Below, in pieces: positions 23,272 to 32,057 of a DNA stretch of 64,000 nt. The stretch comes from an uncultured bacterium. GTDB taxonomy: Bacteria; Krumholzibacteriota; Krumholzibacteriia; LZORAL124-64-63. The notes beneath the pieces were generated by a model. The model was not told where the DNA came from and did not search any database. It saw only the letters and a list, made by a program, of their open reading frames with translations. Location of the stretch: contig CAIWHK010000065.1 in the NCBI GenBank assembly GCA_903912525.1, positions 1 to 64,000 of the forward strand, read 5' to 3'. Both the position numbers and the translations under genes were made by a program. The stretch's first letter is position 1. Each line of letters opens with the position of its first letter.

Positions 23272-23696
23272 GTCAGCCCCCGGGCAAGGATCGTGGTGCA
23301 CGACAACGAGCGCGTGATGGCCGTCGTGTTGATCATCTCGGGCCACGAGACGGCCACCAGGATCGTCGTGGCCTGCGCTTCCGGCGTCGCCGACGAGATC
23401 GTGTTGAGCGCCGTGTACGTGACGCCGTCGACGACGTACTGGGTGGTCTGGTTGTGCAGCCCGGGCAGGCCGTTGTAGCTGGTGTCGCGTCGAATCGCTT
23501 CGACGTGGCTCTCCAGGACGGTCGTTGCTGTCCGGCGTCGGTCCTCCATGACGATCTGCTTGCGGGCAGCCCCATGCACGCGCGCGAGCCCGAAGAACAT
23601 GATCAGCAGCAGGATGGCCGCGATCATGACCTCGAGCAGCGTGAAGCCGGCGCGGTCCACCGGGACCGGCCTGCGCCTGCGGGTGCGTTGCCTCAT
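23262..23696 (-). CDS. PilV-like minor pilin
   Basis: A 144-residue prepilin with cleavage site 'DRAG|FTLLEVMIAAILLLIMFFGLARV' after a basic leader (RQRTRRRRPVPV). The rest is a short beta domain ending 'SLSCTTILARGLTW'. By position (between the major pilin and PilW) it is a PilV/GspI-type minor pilin. It overlaps the next gene by ten bases. Confidence 0.88.
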   Translation of the reverse strand: MRQRTRRRRPVPVDRAGFTLLEVMIAAILLLIMFFGLARVHGAARKQIVMEDRRRTATTVLESHVEAIRRDTSYNGLPGLHNQTTQYVVDGVTYTALNTISSATPEAQATTILVAVSWPEMINTTAITRSLSCTTILARGLTWN

Positions 23697-23765
23697 CCGT
23701 CGACTCCGTTCGTGACTCCCGCGGGGGCGCGCCGGTGGCGGCCCCCGCAGGAACGAAACACCGGA

Positions 23766-24200
23766 CTACAGGCCGGTGATGACCGGCGCACCGCCGTTGG
23801 CGCCGATTGTCGCCACAGTCACTTCGACACCCACGCCGTTCATCCTGGCCCGGCCGGTGGCCGTCACCACGAGCGAACCCGTGTTGGCGTTGCCGTTGCC
23901 CTCGAGGGTGTAGGTGAAGTTCTCCGTGGCCGTGACGTCCACGATGCTGCCCGCGACGGCGGCGTTGTCATCGGGCCAGGTCGGGTTGCCCGAGCCGTCC
24001 TGATGCTCCTGCGCCCAGGCCTTGCAGGCCGTGATGATTTCGCCCATGCGGCCGGTGGCCTCGGTCAGGCGGGCGTTCTTGACGTACTTGCCGTACATCG
24101 GCACGGCGATGGACGCCAGGATGCCGACCACGACGACGACGACCATGAGCTCGATCATCGTGAAGCCCTTGCGGCCCTGATTGCGACGGTTACTCAGCAT
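23766..24200 (-). CDS. Major type IV pilin-like protein (PilA/GspG-type)
   Basis: A 144-residue prepilin. The leader MLSNRRNQGRKG is cut before F: 'FTMIELMVVVVVVGILASIAVPMYGKY', a textbook N-methylated pilin helix with E5. The head is rich in threonine, glycine and asparagine. It has only one cysteine ('ITACKAWAQEHQDG'), so it lacks the usual D-region disulfide. PilA-like N-terminus with a compact head resembles both T4P and T2SS major subunits. GAGAGGAACA precedes the ATG at 24200, while longer in-frame starts upstream lack signals. Confidence 0.9.
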   Translation of the reverse strand: MLSNRRNQGRKGFTMIELMVVVVVVGILASIAVPMYGKYVKNARLTEATGRMGEIITACKAWAQEHQDGSGNPTWPDDNAAVAGSIVDVTATENFTYTLEGNGNANTGSLVVTATGRARMNGVGVEVTVATIGANGGAPVITGL

Positions 24201-24335
24201 TGTTCCTCTCCTCCACTCGTTTCCGACCCCAGACTTGCCGGGCGCAAGCCCGGACGCTCCCTCGTCTTTCCTGTCCCGACATTCTCGCCGTGCAACTTTT
24301 GACACGAACCCTGCGGCGAGCGCCCCGTGGGCGCA

Positions 24336-25580
24336 TCAGAGGTTCGCGCCCCCCTTGACGATGGCATCACCCAGGTTGAAGATCGGCAGGAACATGGACA
24401 CCACGATCACGCCGATCACCGCGCCAACGAACACGACCATCACCGGTTCGATCAGCTGCGCCAGGGACTGTGTGGCCGCCTCGACCTGGCGGTCATAGAA
24501 ATCTGAGGTCTTCTGCAGCATGGTCTCCATGTTGCCGGCCTCTTCGCCGGTCGCCATCATCTGCAGGACCATTTCCGGGAACTTGCCGGTGCGCCGGAAG
24601 GCTTCGGTGACGCCGGCGCCCGCGGCCAGGTGGCCGCGCGCATCCTCGACGGCGCGGGCGATGACGACGTTGCCGACCGCGCCGGCGACCATGGTCAGGC
24701 TTTCCATGATGGGCAGGCCGCTGCGGACCAGGATGCTGAGCGTGCGCGTGAAGCGGCTCATGACCGCCTTGCGGACGATGGGCCCGAAGATGGGCACCGA
24801 GATGACGAAGCGGTCGCGCAGGAGGCGCCCGCGATCCGTGCGGAACCCCAGGGTGGCCAGGAAGCCCAGCACCACGAGCGCGGCCAGGAACAGCAGGATG
24901 TTCTCTCGCAGGAGGTTCGAGGCGGTGATCATGGCGCGCGTGAGCGTCGGCAGCTTCTGGCCCATGTCACCGTAGATCTTCGAGAACGTCGGCACGACCT
25001 GCAGCAGGAGGAAGGCGCCGGCCAGCAGCACGAAGCTCAGGACGAAGATGGGGTAGGACAGGGCCGACTTGACCTTGGTCTGGATGTTGTCGAGGCGCTC
25101 CAGGTACGTGGCCAGCTGCCCCACCAGCAGGTCGAGCGTGCCGGCGCGTTCGCCAGCCCGGATCATGCTGACGAACATGACATTGAAGGCCTCGGGGTGC
25201 GCTGCCATGGCGCCGCCGAGGGTCTCGCCGCTCTCCAGGCGCGTGGCGACGTCGTCCAGGGCCTTGGACAGCGTGCGGTTGGTCGTGTCGCTGGCCAGGC
25301 TGCGCAGGCCGCGCACCAGCGGCACGCCCGCCTCGAGCACGGTGGAGAACTGGCTGCTGAACAGGCTCAGGTCGCGCGTGCCGACGCGGCCCTGGGTCAT
25401 CAGCGCCATGAACTGGGACGACTGGCGGCCGGAGTCGCGGGTGCGCGACTCCACGACATGGAGCACGATGAGGCCGCGCCGGTGCAGGTGGTCGACCACC
25501 TCGTCCGACGTCGTGCCGGCCTGGAAGCCGGTGACTTCGGTGCCGTCTTCCGACTTGGCCACATAGGCAAAGTTCGCCAT
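24336..25580 (-). CDS. pilC: PilC/GspF platform protein
   Basis: A 414-residue inner-membrane protein with two T2SSF domains: 'LFSSQFSTVLEAGVPLVRGLRSLASDTTNRTLSKALDDVATRLESGETLGGAMAAHP' and its repeat 'FTRTLSILVRSGLPIMESLTMVAGAVGNVVIARAVEDARGHLAAGAGVTEAFRRTGKFPEMVLQMMATGEEAGNMETML'. Three or four membrane helices are spread between and after the domains. PilC transmits PilB ATP hydrolysis to pilin polymerisation. GGAGGA seven bases before the ATG at 25580 decides the start. Confidence 0.96.
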   Translation of the reverse strand: MANFAYVAKSEDGTEVTGFQAGTTSDEVVDHLHRRGLIVLHVVESRTRDSGRQSSQFMALMTQGRVGTRDLSLFSSQFSTVLEAGVPLVRGLRSLASDTTNRTLSKALDDVATRLESGETLGGAMAAHPEAFNVMFVSMIRAGERAGTLDLLVGQLATYLERLDNIQTKVKSALSYPIFVLSFVLLAGAFLLLQVVPTFSKIYGDMGQKLPTLTRAMITASNLLRENILLFLAALVVLGFLATLGFRTDRGRLLRDRFVISVPIFGPIVRKAVMSRFTRTLSILVRSGLPIMESLTMVAGAVGNVVIARAVEDARGHLAAGAGVTEAFRRTGKFPEMVLQMMATGEEAGNMETMLQKTSDFYDRQVEAATQSLAQLIEPVMVVFVGAVIGVIVVSMFLPIFNLGDAIVKGGANL

Positions 25581-25599
25581 TACCACGTCCTCCGTGTCG

Positions 25600-27318
25600 T
25601 CACGCGTCGGCGGCGCAGATGCGCAGCACTTCCTCGAGCGTCGTCGTTCCCTTGCGCACGCGTTCGAGGCCGTTGCCGCGCAGCGTGCTCATGCCCTGTT
25701 GCAGCGCCAGGCGGCGGATCTCGGCGGCCGGCGTGTTTCTGGCCACCATGTCCCGCAGGTCCGGCGTGATGGTCATGCGCTCGAGGACCGCCAGGCGACC
25801 GCTGAATCCACGTCCGCGGCAGGCGGCGCAGCCGGTACCCTTCACGAAGCGGAATGTCGAGGGGTCTTCCACGCCCGTCGCCAGCAGCACGGCGTCGGTC
25901 GGGGTGTACTCCTCGAGACAGTAGGGACAGTTGCGGCGCACGAGTCGCTGGGCGGCCACGAGCGTCAGCGCGCTGGCAGCCATGAACGGTTCGGTGCCCA
26001 TCGAGACCAGGCGCGTCACGGTGGCCGGCGCGTCATTGGCGTGGATGGTGCTGAAAACGAGGTGACCGGTGAGCGCGGCCCGGACGGCGATGTCGGCCGT
26101 CTCGGCGTCGCGGATCTCACCGACCATGATCACATCCGGGTCCTGGCGCAGGAATGAGCGCAGCGCCGTCGCGAACGTGAGGTTCTTGCGGACGTTCACC
26201 TGGACCTGGTTGATGCGGTCCATCTGGTACTCGATCGGGTCCTCGATCGTCGTGATGTTCGTGGCCTCGTCGCGCAGTTCCAGGAGGCTGCAGTACAGCG
26301 TCGTGGTCTTGCCGGATCCGGTGGGGCCCGACAGGAGGATCAACCCGTATGGCTGGCGGATGGCTGTCTGGAACGCCGCGTAGTCGATGTCCGAGAAGCC
26401 GAGGTCGCGCAGCGAGAAGTCGAAGTGCGACTTCTTGAGCAGACGCATCACGATCTTCTCGCCGTGGTTGGTGGGCACGGCCGAGACGCGGATATCCACC
26501 TCATGATTGCCGGCTCGGTGCGAGAATCGCCCGTCCTGGGCGGCGCGGCGTTCGGCGATGTCCATCTGCGAGAGGATCTTGATGCGGCTGGCGGTGCCGG
26601 TATAGACGGCGATCGGCAGCACCAGGGCGTCGTTCAGGAGGCCGTCGATGCGGTAGCGGATGATCAGGTCGTTCAGGTGCGGCTCGATGTGGATATCCGT
26701 GGCGCCTTCCTGCATGGCGCGGGTAATGACCTGGTCGACCAGTTCGACGACGCCGGCTTCCTGGGCGCGCGCCTGGGCGTCTTCCTGCAGGGACAGGTCG
26801 TGGGCGTTGATTTCCCGCACCTCGTCGACCACGCGGTCGACGATGCTGCTGACGTGACGCGTGCCCTCGGCGCGGCGGTAGCCGGCATCGCGCACGCGCT
26901 TGAGCGTAACGGAAGGGCCGAAGATGACTTCGAGGGTCAGGCCGCGGTCGGTGGCGATGCGCGACAGGCGATCGCGCGTCTCGATATCGAGGGGATCGGC
27001 CATGGCGACAGTGAGGATGCCGTCGGTGATGCTGACCGGCACCATGTCGCGTCGGGCGGCGAATTCGAAAGAGACGAGTTCGAGAGCTTCGGGTGTGACC
27101 TCGTCCCTGGCCGGGTCGAAGGAACGCACCCCCAACTGCTTCGAGAGGGCGCCAAAGAGATCGGATTCGCCGATCAGGCCGCGACGCGCGAGGATCTCGC
27201 CGAGGCGCTCGCGCGTCTCGTGCTGCTCGGCCAGGGCCTCGCGCAGCTGTTCAGCCGTGATCTTGCCTTCGGCAACAAGGATGTTGCCGATGGACATCGT
27301 CTCCTTGACCTTCTGCAT
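25600..27318 (-). CDS. pilB: PilB/GspE assembly ATPase
   Basis: A 572-residue hexameric motor ATPase. The N-terminal 150 residues form an MshEN/GspE-N domain ('MSIGNILVAEGKITAEQLREALAEQHETRERLGEILARRGLI'). This domain type binds c-di-GMP in MshE, which is notable beside an HD-GYP gene. The ATPase core has Walker A 'GPTGSGKTTTLY' (near residue 330), the Asp box, Walker B 'DPDVIMVGEIRD', and the His box 'LVFSTIHANDAP'. A zinc-type tetracysteine set follows ('NCPYC' and 'GCAAC', about 455-490). The annotated start (27318) has a weak site; ATG at 27297 with AAGGAG is an alternative. Heads the operon. No retraction ATPase PilT is in the window. Confidence 0.96.
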   Translation of the reverse strand: MQKVKETMSIGNILVAEGKITAEQLREALAEQHETRERLGEILARRGLIGESDLFGALSKQLGVRSFDPARDEVTPEALELVSFEFAARRDMVPVSITDGILTVAMADPLDIETRDRLSRIATDRGLTLEVIFGPSVTLKRVRDAGYRRAEGTRHVSSIVDRVVDEVREINAHDLSLQEDAQARAQEAGVVELVDQVITRAMQEGATDIHIEPHLNDLIIRYRIDGLLNDALVLPIAVYTGTASRIKILSQMDIAERRAAQDGRFSHRAGNHEVDIRVSAVPTNHGEKIVMRLLKKSHFDFSLRDLGFSDIDYAAFQTAIRQPYGLILLSGPTGSGKTTTLYCSLLELRDEATNITTIEDPIEYQMDRINQVQVNVRKNLTFATALRSFLRQDPDVIMVGEIRDAETADIAVRAALTGHLVFSTIHANDAPATVTRLVSMGTEPFMAASALTLVAAQRLVRRNCPYCLEEYTPTDAVLLATGVEDPSTFRFVKGTGCAACRGRGFSGRLAVLERMTITPDLRDMVARNTPAAEIRRLALQQGMSTLRGNGLERVRKGTTTLEEVLRICAADA

Positions 27319-27842
27319 CCTTCGCTGTGCTCCTCCTGATGGCCGTCCGGGCGGGGCGCCAATGGCACCCCCTCACCACTGTCATTGCGACACTTAGTCA
27401 TCGGCGCGCGGTTGAATGGCTTGACCCTGCAGGCTGCAACTCCGTGTCCAATTGAGCCCGGGGGCGCCAACGAGTGGCCGGCTCCCGGGCGGCGCGGTGG
27501 CGCTGGCGACTCACGTGACGCAATTGGTGGGAAATATTGTCCCAAGACATTATTGCCATCATCGAAACGGCGCGATATTTACCAGAATGTTCGTAAGGGT
27601 GAGATTGCGTGATGTGTCGTCGGGCCGAACGGGCGGCAACCCGCAGCGGCGCAAATGGCCACCGGGCAGAAATGACACAGGGCAATGTGTGCTCAATACA
27701 TACTAAACAACAAACGTACGGATAACCCGCCCGGTCGGAATTGCCCGGCACGGGTTCCGATTTGCCCACCCAACGGCGCCGATCCATATTCGTCGGAACC
27801 TATCGCGACGCTCCCCAGACCCCCGGCCAGGCGGTGTCCAGG
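27319..27842. other. Divergent regulatory region between pilB and proline dehydrogenase
   Basis: About 520 bases without a believable gene; short open frames here lack ribosome sites. The left part carries the sigma-28-like pilB promoter. The centre (27530-27610) is AT-rich for this genome. The part near 27620-27770 has GGCAACC, GCGCAAA, GCCACCGGGC and GGGTTCCG strings loosely like a c-di-GMP riboswitch, but they are too scattered to call. Confidence 0.5.
27398..27424 (-). promoter_or_regulatory. Sigma-28-like promoter for the pilus operon
   Basis: On the minus strand TCAAGCCA (27424-27417), 11 bases, GCCGATGA (27405-27398). This matches T-x-A-A-G and GCCGATxA of the sigma-28 pattern with the right spacing. 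It leaves a leader of about 70 bases before pilB. It resembles the elements before 16976 and both chemoreceptor genes. Confidence 0.5.
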
Positions 27843-28748
27843 ATGTTCAATCGCATGATCGTGGCCATGTTGCCGGTGATACCCAAGGGCATCATCCACA
27901 AGGTCTCGCGCCGATACATTGCGGGCGACAAACTGCCGGATGCGATCGGCACGGCGGCAAGACTCGATCGTGAAGAAAACGCCTGGTCGACGATCGACGT
28001 GCTCGGCGAGTTCGTCGAAGAGCGCAGCGTCGCCCTCAGGAGCAAGGCCGAGAGCCTGGACGTGCTGGCGGCCATCAAGGATCAGCAACTGCAGGGAGCC
28101 GCCGGCCTGTCGCTGAAGCCGACCAGCCTGGGACTGGGCATCGACGAGGATTTCGGCACCGACAACATCCGTGAAGTGGTGGCGCGCGGCCGTGAACTGG
28201 GCGTTTTCGTCAACATCGACATGGAGAACAGCCCGTACACCGACGCGACGCTGCGCGCGTTCCGCAAGCTGCGCGAAGAGGGTTTCACCAACGTCGGCGT
28301 CGTGATCCAGGCGATGCTGCGGCGCAGCGAGGACGACGTGCGCTCGCTGGCCGAGTACAAGCCGACCGTGCGCCTGTGCAAGGGGATCTATAAGGAGTCG
28401 CGCACGATCGCGTTCGGCGACCGCGAAGAAGTCCGTGCCAACTACCGGAAGCTGCTGCGCATCATGCTCGACGCCGGCTTCCATCCCGCCATCGCCACCC
28501 ACGACGACCCGCTGATCGACGACGCGCGCGCCCTGATCAAGGAGCGCGGCCTGAAGAACGACCAGTACGAGTTCCAGATGCTGCTGGGCGTGCGCGAGAA
28601 CGTGCGCCGGCGCATCCTGGCCGATGGGCACCACCTGCGCGTGTATGTGCCGTTCGGCGAGGACTGGTACGGGTACTCGACGCGCCGGCTCAAGGAGAAC
28701 CCGGAGATGGCCGGGATGATCGCCAAGGCCGTCCTGCTGGGGAGATAG
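27843..28748 (+). CDS. Proline dehydrogenase (single-domain)
   Basis: A 301-residue FAD-dependent enzyme oxidising proline to pyrroline-5-carboxylate, passing electrons to quinone. The length fits the monofunctional PutB type. Barrel strings are visible: 'AAGLSLKPTSLGLGID' (catalytic lysine in SLKPT), 'FVNIDMENSPYTDATLRAF', 'VGVVIQAMLRRSEDDV', 'TVRLCKGIYKE', 'IATHDDPLIDDA', 'YEFQMLLGVRE' and the proline-carboxylate-binding 'YGYSTRRLKENP' (YxxRR). ATG 27843 has a poor ribosome site; GTG 27834 is an alternative. No P5C dehydrogenase is adjacent. A large hairpin terminator follows at 28765. Confidence 0.95.
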   Translation: MFNRMIVAMLPVIPKGIIHKVSRRYIAGDKLPDAIGTAARLDREENAWSTIDVLGEFVEERSVALRSKAESLDVLAAIKDQQLQGAAGLSLKPTSLGLGIDEDFGTDNIREVVARGRELGVFVNIDMENSPYTDATLRAFRKLREEGFTNVGVVIQAMLRRSEDDVRSLAEYKPTVRLCKGIYKESRTIAFGDREEVRANYRKLLRIMLDAGFHPAIATHDDPLIDDARALIKERGLKNDQYEFQMLLGVRENVRRRILADGHHLRVYVPFGEDWYGYSTRRLKENPEMAGMIAKAVLLGR

Positions 28749-28764
28749 CGGCGGCCGTGCCGAC

Positions 28765-28813
28765 TGAAGACAAACAGGACGCGCCCTTTGCGGGCGCGTC
28801 CTGTTTGTCTTCA
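28765..28813. terminator. Long hairpin terminator, repeat copy 1
   Basis: Perfect 22-bp inverted repeat (28765-28786 and 28792-28813) with loop TTTGC. The upper stem is GACGCGCCC/GGGCGCGTC and the lower stem is built on GAAGACAAACAG. It closes the proline dehydrogenase unit. A second copy with one swapped base pair lies at 33660-33704. Confidence 0.85.
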
Positions 28814-29165
28814 CGGCAGGGCGTCGCTGTCACGTGCCAGCGGCCGTCAGTGGTCGTCGGGCAGCGCCCGCATGTGTGGCCATCTGGTGGCTATTGCCGC
28901 CCGGCACGGCGATGTCGGTGACCAGCATGGCGGCAACCGGAAGCGGCGTATGGGGAAAGTGTGTGACTGGGTACCGGGATCGCTCCGCGATAGAGATGGG
29001 GCGTTCCGTCCGCTGGAGCAGGCAACACGACCTTTCGTGTAACTAGCTGTCAAATGGCATGTTGATGATGGATAGCGTGGCGGAAGACCCAAGTCACCCG
29101 ACGGGCGCGATAGTCCGGGAGGGTTTTTCCATGTTTCTTGAAAAAAAGAAATCACATCTAACTCA

Positions 29166-29194
29166 TTGTAAATACGGAAATCCGTAATGATATA
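29166..29194 (+). promoter_or_regulatory. Candidate promoter with palindromic operator
   Basis: TTGTAA (29166-29171) and GATATA (29189-29194) are 17 bases apart. A perfect inverted repeat TACGGA-AA-TCCGTA (29173-29186) fills the spacer, the place expected for a repressor or activator. A third CCGT follows at 29196. It lies 115 bases before the kinase start. Pattern-based only. Confidence 0.4.
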
Positions 29195-29309
29195 TCCGTG
29201 ATTTTACTACATCACCTTGAAACGCTCCGGCGTGGTCGCCTATCCTTCGCACTCGGGACGGGACGAAAACGGGGTCGGGACATGGAGGTCTCCCTGATCG
29301 GAGAGCTCC

Positions 29310-32057
29310 ATGGTCGTGAACTGGGCAAGCGCCACCCAGACGCTGGCACCGATGGCTGCCGGGGCGGCTGTCATCGCCGCCCTGACGCGGTTGGTCCGCT
29401 GGAGGGCCGACGGCGGGGCCGGTGTCGCCGTCCAGGAGCCCGACGGCCAACCTGCCTATCGTCGCTGGATCCGCGACCTTGGGCGCCTCCTGCCAGAGCT
29501 CATCGTCGAGACCGACATCCGCGGCGTCATCCTCCTGGTGCATGACGGTTCCTGCGGGTCGGCAACCTCCACCGTCAGCGCCGCACTCGAGGGCGAGCCG
29601 ATCGCCGAGTTGGTTCATCCGACGCAGCGGGCGGCCTTCCTGGACCTACTCGACAGCGCCCGTCGCGGGCTTGTGCCGACGACAGGCGAATTCGACCTCG
29701 CCCTGGGCGGCCACGACGCGGCGCCGGCGCGCGTGATCGCCGCGCCGATCATCGCCGATTCCGGCAACGCCGTGCGCGGCCTGCGCTGCGTATTCACCGA
29801 CATCAGCTCCGAACGCCTTTCGCGCGCGCAGATCGACCACCAGCGCACGGCCTCGGCGGCCATCACCAACATCCTGCAAACCATCTCTTCCGCCACCGAG
29901 GGCGAGATGGACGATGCGCTGGCGCGCGCGCTGGTCGCCGTCGGCGGCCTGGCCACCATCGACCGCTGTTTCGTGGCGCGATTGCTGGAGGACCGGACCA
30001 CGCTCAGCTGGGAGTACGCCTGGGCGGCCGAAGGTGTCGATCGCGTCACGGCGGATCGGATGCCGGCGACGCTGTCGTCGCTGCCCTGGCTGCAGAAACA
30101 GGTGTCGGCTGGGCACATCGTCCACATCGAGGATGTCGCGGCCATGCCCATGGCGGCAGCGGCCGAGAAGGAGCGCCTCCTGAAACAGGAAACGCGCTCG
30201 GCGCTGATCATTCCCATGTTCCACGACGGGGCCATCGCGGGGCTGTTGGCCTTCCACTCGGTGCGCAGCGTCGGCCACTGGACAGACGAGGACGTTGCAC
30301 TTCTGGAGACCGTCGGCCAAATCCTGGCCAACGCCTGGCAGCGGCGCCAGGCGGACCAGGAGCGCGACGCGGCGCACCGCCGGTTGGCCGACACGATACA
30401 ATTCCTGCCGGACGCGACGTTTGTGGTCAATGCGTGCGGTCGCATCGTCGCCTGGAACCGCGCCATGGAGGAAATGACGGGCGTCACAAAGAGCGCGATG
30501 GTCGGGCGGGACGGACGCGCCTATGCGAATGCCCTGTGCGGCGACGCTGTTCCCGATCTCGTGGACCTGATCCTGGCCGGAGTCGGGCGCGACAGCCTGA
30601 CCACGTCGCACGAAGTCACATTCAGCGGCGACACCCTCTGCGCGGAGCGCTACCTCGCGACCTTGCGCGGCGGCGCAGGCGCGCATGTGTGGATGACGGC
30701 CGCCCCGCTGCGCGACCGCGACGGGCGCGTCGTGGGCGCCATCGAGTCGCTGCGCGACATCACAGCGCGCAAACAGGACGAGCGGGCGCTGAAGCTGAGC
30801 GAAGAGCGTGTGCGCCTGCTGAACGAGCACCTGGAGCGCCGGGTGTCGACGGCGACCGCCGAACTGCGGACGACCAACGAGGCGCTGCGCGACAGTGAGG
30901 AGCGCTATCGCCGCATCATCGAGAGCCTGGGTGACAAGTTCATCTTCTACTCGCACGACGCGGAACTGAACTTCTCCTTCGTCAGCCCGTCGTACCGGCG
31001 CCTGGTCGGATCGAACGATCTGACCGACGCTACGCGCAACGCCCGCGTCTGGCTGGATCTGCCCGAGAACGAGATCGCCCGCCGGCGCATGGAGCGCGTG
31101 TTGCTGGGCGAACGCACGGCGCCCTACGACCTCATCGTTCCCGCGCCGGACGGCCAGAACCGGGTCGTGGAAATACACGCGGCCCCGGTCCTGGACGCCG
31201 ACGGCGCCGTCACCTCCATCGAGGGCGTCGCCCGCGACGTGACGGAGGAACGCCGGAACGCGGAACTGGTCATCGAGGCGCGCGAAGCCCTGCTCGAAGC
31301 CGAGAAGATGGCGGCGCTGGGCGCAATGGTCGCCGGCGTGTCGCACGAGATGGCGACCCCGGTTGGCATCGGCGTAACGGCGGCCTCGCACCTGGCTGAC
31401 CTGTGCGCGGAGGGTGGGGTCTCGCTGCGCGACGGACAGTTGACCCGATCGGGCCTGGAACAGATGCTGTCGTCGATGGAACAGGCAGCCGGCGCCGTCC
31501 AGGTCAACCTGGCGCGCGCCGCCGACCTGATCCAGAACTTCAAGCAGGTGGCCGTCGACCAGTCGAGCGCGCAGGAGCGCAAATTCGACCTGCGCGAGTA
31601 CCTGGACGAGATCGTGCTCAGCCTGCGTCCGCGCCTGAAGGCCACGGCGCACACCCTTCGCGTCGAGTGCCCGGACGACATCGTCATGCACGGCGATCCC
31701 GGCGCGCTCTATCGCGTGATCAGCAACCTGGTGGTCAATTCCCTCGAACACGGCTTCGAGACGATGATCGCCGGGACCATCTCCATCACGGTGTCCCGGG
31801 ACGTGTTCGGCGTCGTCATCGACTATCGCGACGACGGGCGGGGCATGACGCGCGAGCAGCGCCAGAAACTGTATGATCCATTCTATACGACGAAGCGCAA
31901 TCGAGGCGGAACGGGACTTGGCATGCATATCGTCTGGAACAACGTCAAGCATGCCCTCGGGGGAACCATCACATGCGTGAGCGCACCGGGCAAGGGCGCC
32001 CGGTTCACCCTGGTCATTCCGCAGCACGTGGAGGCGTCTCATGTCGGGAACAAGTAG
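29310..32057 (+). CDS. PAS/GAF sensor histidine kinase
   Basis: A 915-residue sensor kinase. The N-terminus is hydrophobic (residues about 12-28), so it may be membrane-anchored. Next come a PAS-like segment, a GAF domain (about 185-345, 'IDRCFVARLLEDRTTLSWEYAWAAEGV', 'ALIIPMFHDGAIAGLLAFHSV'), a PAS domain ('FLPDATFVVNACGRIVAWNRAMEEMTGV'), and a second PAS ('RRIIESLGDKFIFYSHDAELNFSFVSPSYRRL'). A HisKA-like helix has the phospho-acceptor in 'VSHEMATP' (near residue 680). The ATPase has 'NLVVNSLEHG', 'DDGRGMT' and 'DPFYTTKRNRGGTGLGMHIV'. It overlaps the HD-GYP gene by 17 bases, marking its likely partner. Confidence 0.95.
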   Translation: MVVNWASATQTLAPMAAGAAVIAALTRLVRWRADGGAGVAVQEPDGQPAYRRWIRDLGRLLPELIVETDIRGVILLVHDGSCGSATSTVSAALEGEPIAELVHPTQRAAFLDLLDSARRGLVPTTGEFDLALGGHDAAPARVIAAPIIADSGNAVRGLRCVFTDISSERLSRAQIDHQRTASAAITNILQTISSATEGEMDDALARALVAVGGLATIDRCFVARLLEDRTTLSWEYAWAAEGVDRVTADRMPATLSSLPWLQKQVSAGHIVHIEDVAAMPMAAAAEKERLLKQETRSALIIPMFHDGAIAGLLAFHSVRSVGHWTDEDVALLETVGQILANAWQRRQADQERDAAHRRLADTIQFLPDATFVVNACGRIVAWNRAMEEMTGVTKSAMVGRDGRAYANALCGDAVPDLVDLILAGVGRDSLTTSHEVTFSGDTLCAERYLATLRGGAGAHVWMTAAPLRDRDGRVVGAIESLRDITARKQDERALKLSEERVRLLNEHLERRVSTATAELRTTNEALRDSEERYRRIIESLGDKFIFYSHDAELNFSFVSPSYRRLVGSNDLTDATRNARVWLDLPENEIARRRMERVLLGERTAPYDLIVPAPDGQNRVVEIHAAPVLDADGAVTSIEGVARDVTEERRNAELVIEAREALLEAEKMAALGAMVAGVSHEMATPVGIGVTAASHLADLCAEGGVSLRDGQLTRSGLEQMLSSMEQAAGAVQVNLARAADLIQNFKQVAVDQSSAQERKFDLREYLDEIVLSLRPRLKATAHTLRVECPDDIVMHGDPGALYRVISNLVVNSLEHGFETMIAGTISITVSRDVFGVVIDYRDDGRGMTREQRQKLYDPFYTTKRNRGGTGLGMHIVWNNVKHALGGTITCVSAPGKGARFTLVIPQHVEASHVGNK

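Larger units (their letters stand above)
28749..29309. other. Gene-free regulatory stretch before the kinase/HD-GYP pair
   Basis: Holds the hairpin at 28765-28813 and then about 250 bases with no believable gene. From 29100 to 29215 the sequence is strikingly AT-rich for this genome, including a poly-A run (29141-29147), which fits a promoter region. Confidence 0.55.

Noticed and set aside
27620-27775. Possible c-di-GMP-I (GEMM) riboswitch before proline dehydrogenase
   Set aside because: GGCAACC, GCGCAAA, GCCACCGGGC and GGGTTCCG resemble GEMM pieces, but the core GACGCAAAGCC is altered and the two halves are about 70 bases too far apart. An Infernal search would decide.
28788-29042. Short open frame after the proline dehydrogenase terminator
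   Set aside because: Starts inside the hairpin, lacks a ribosome site and has no protein-like composition.
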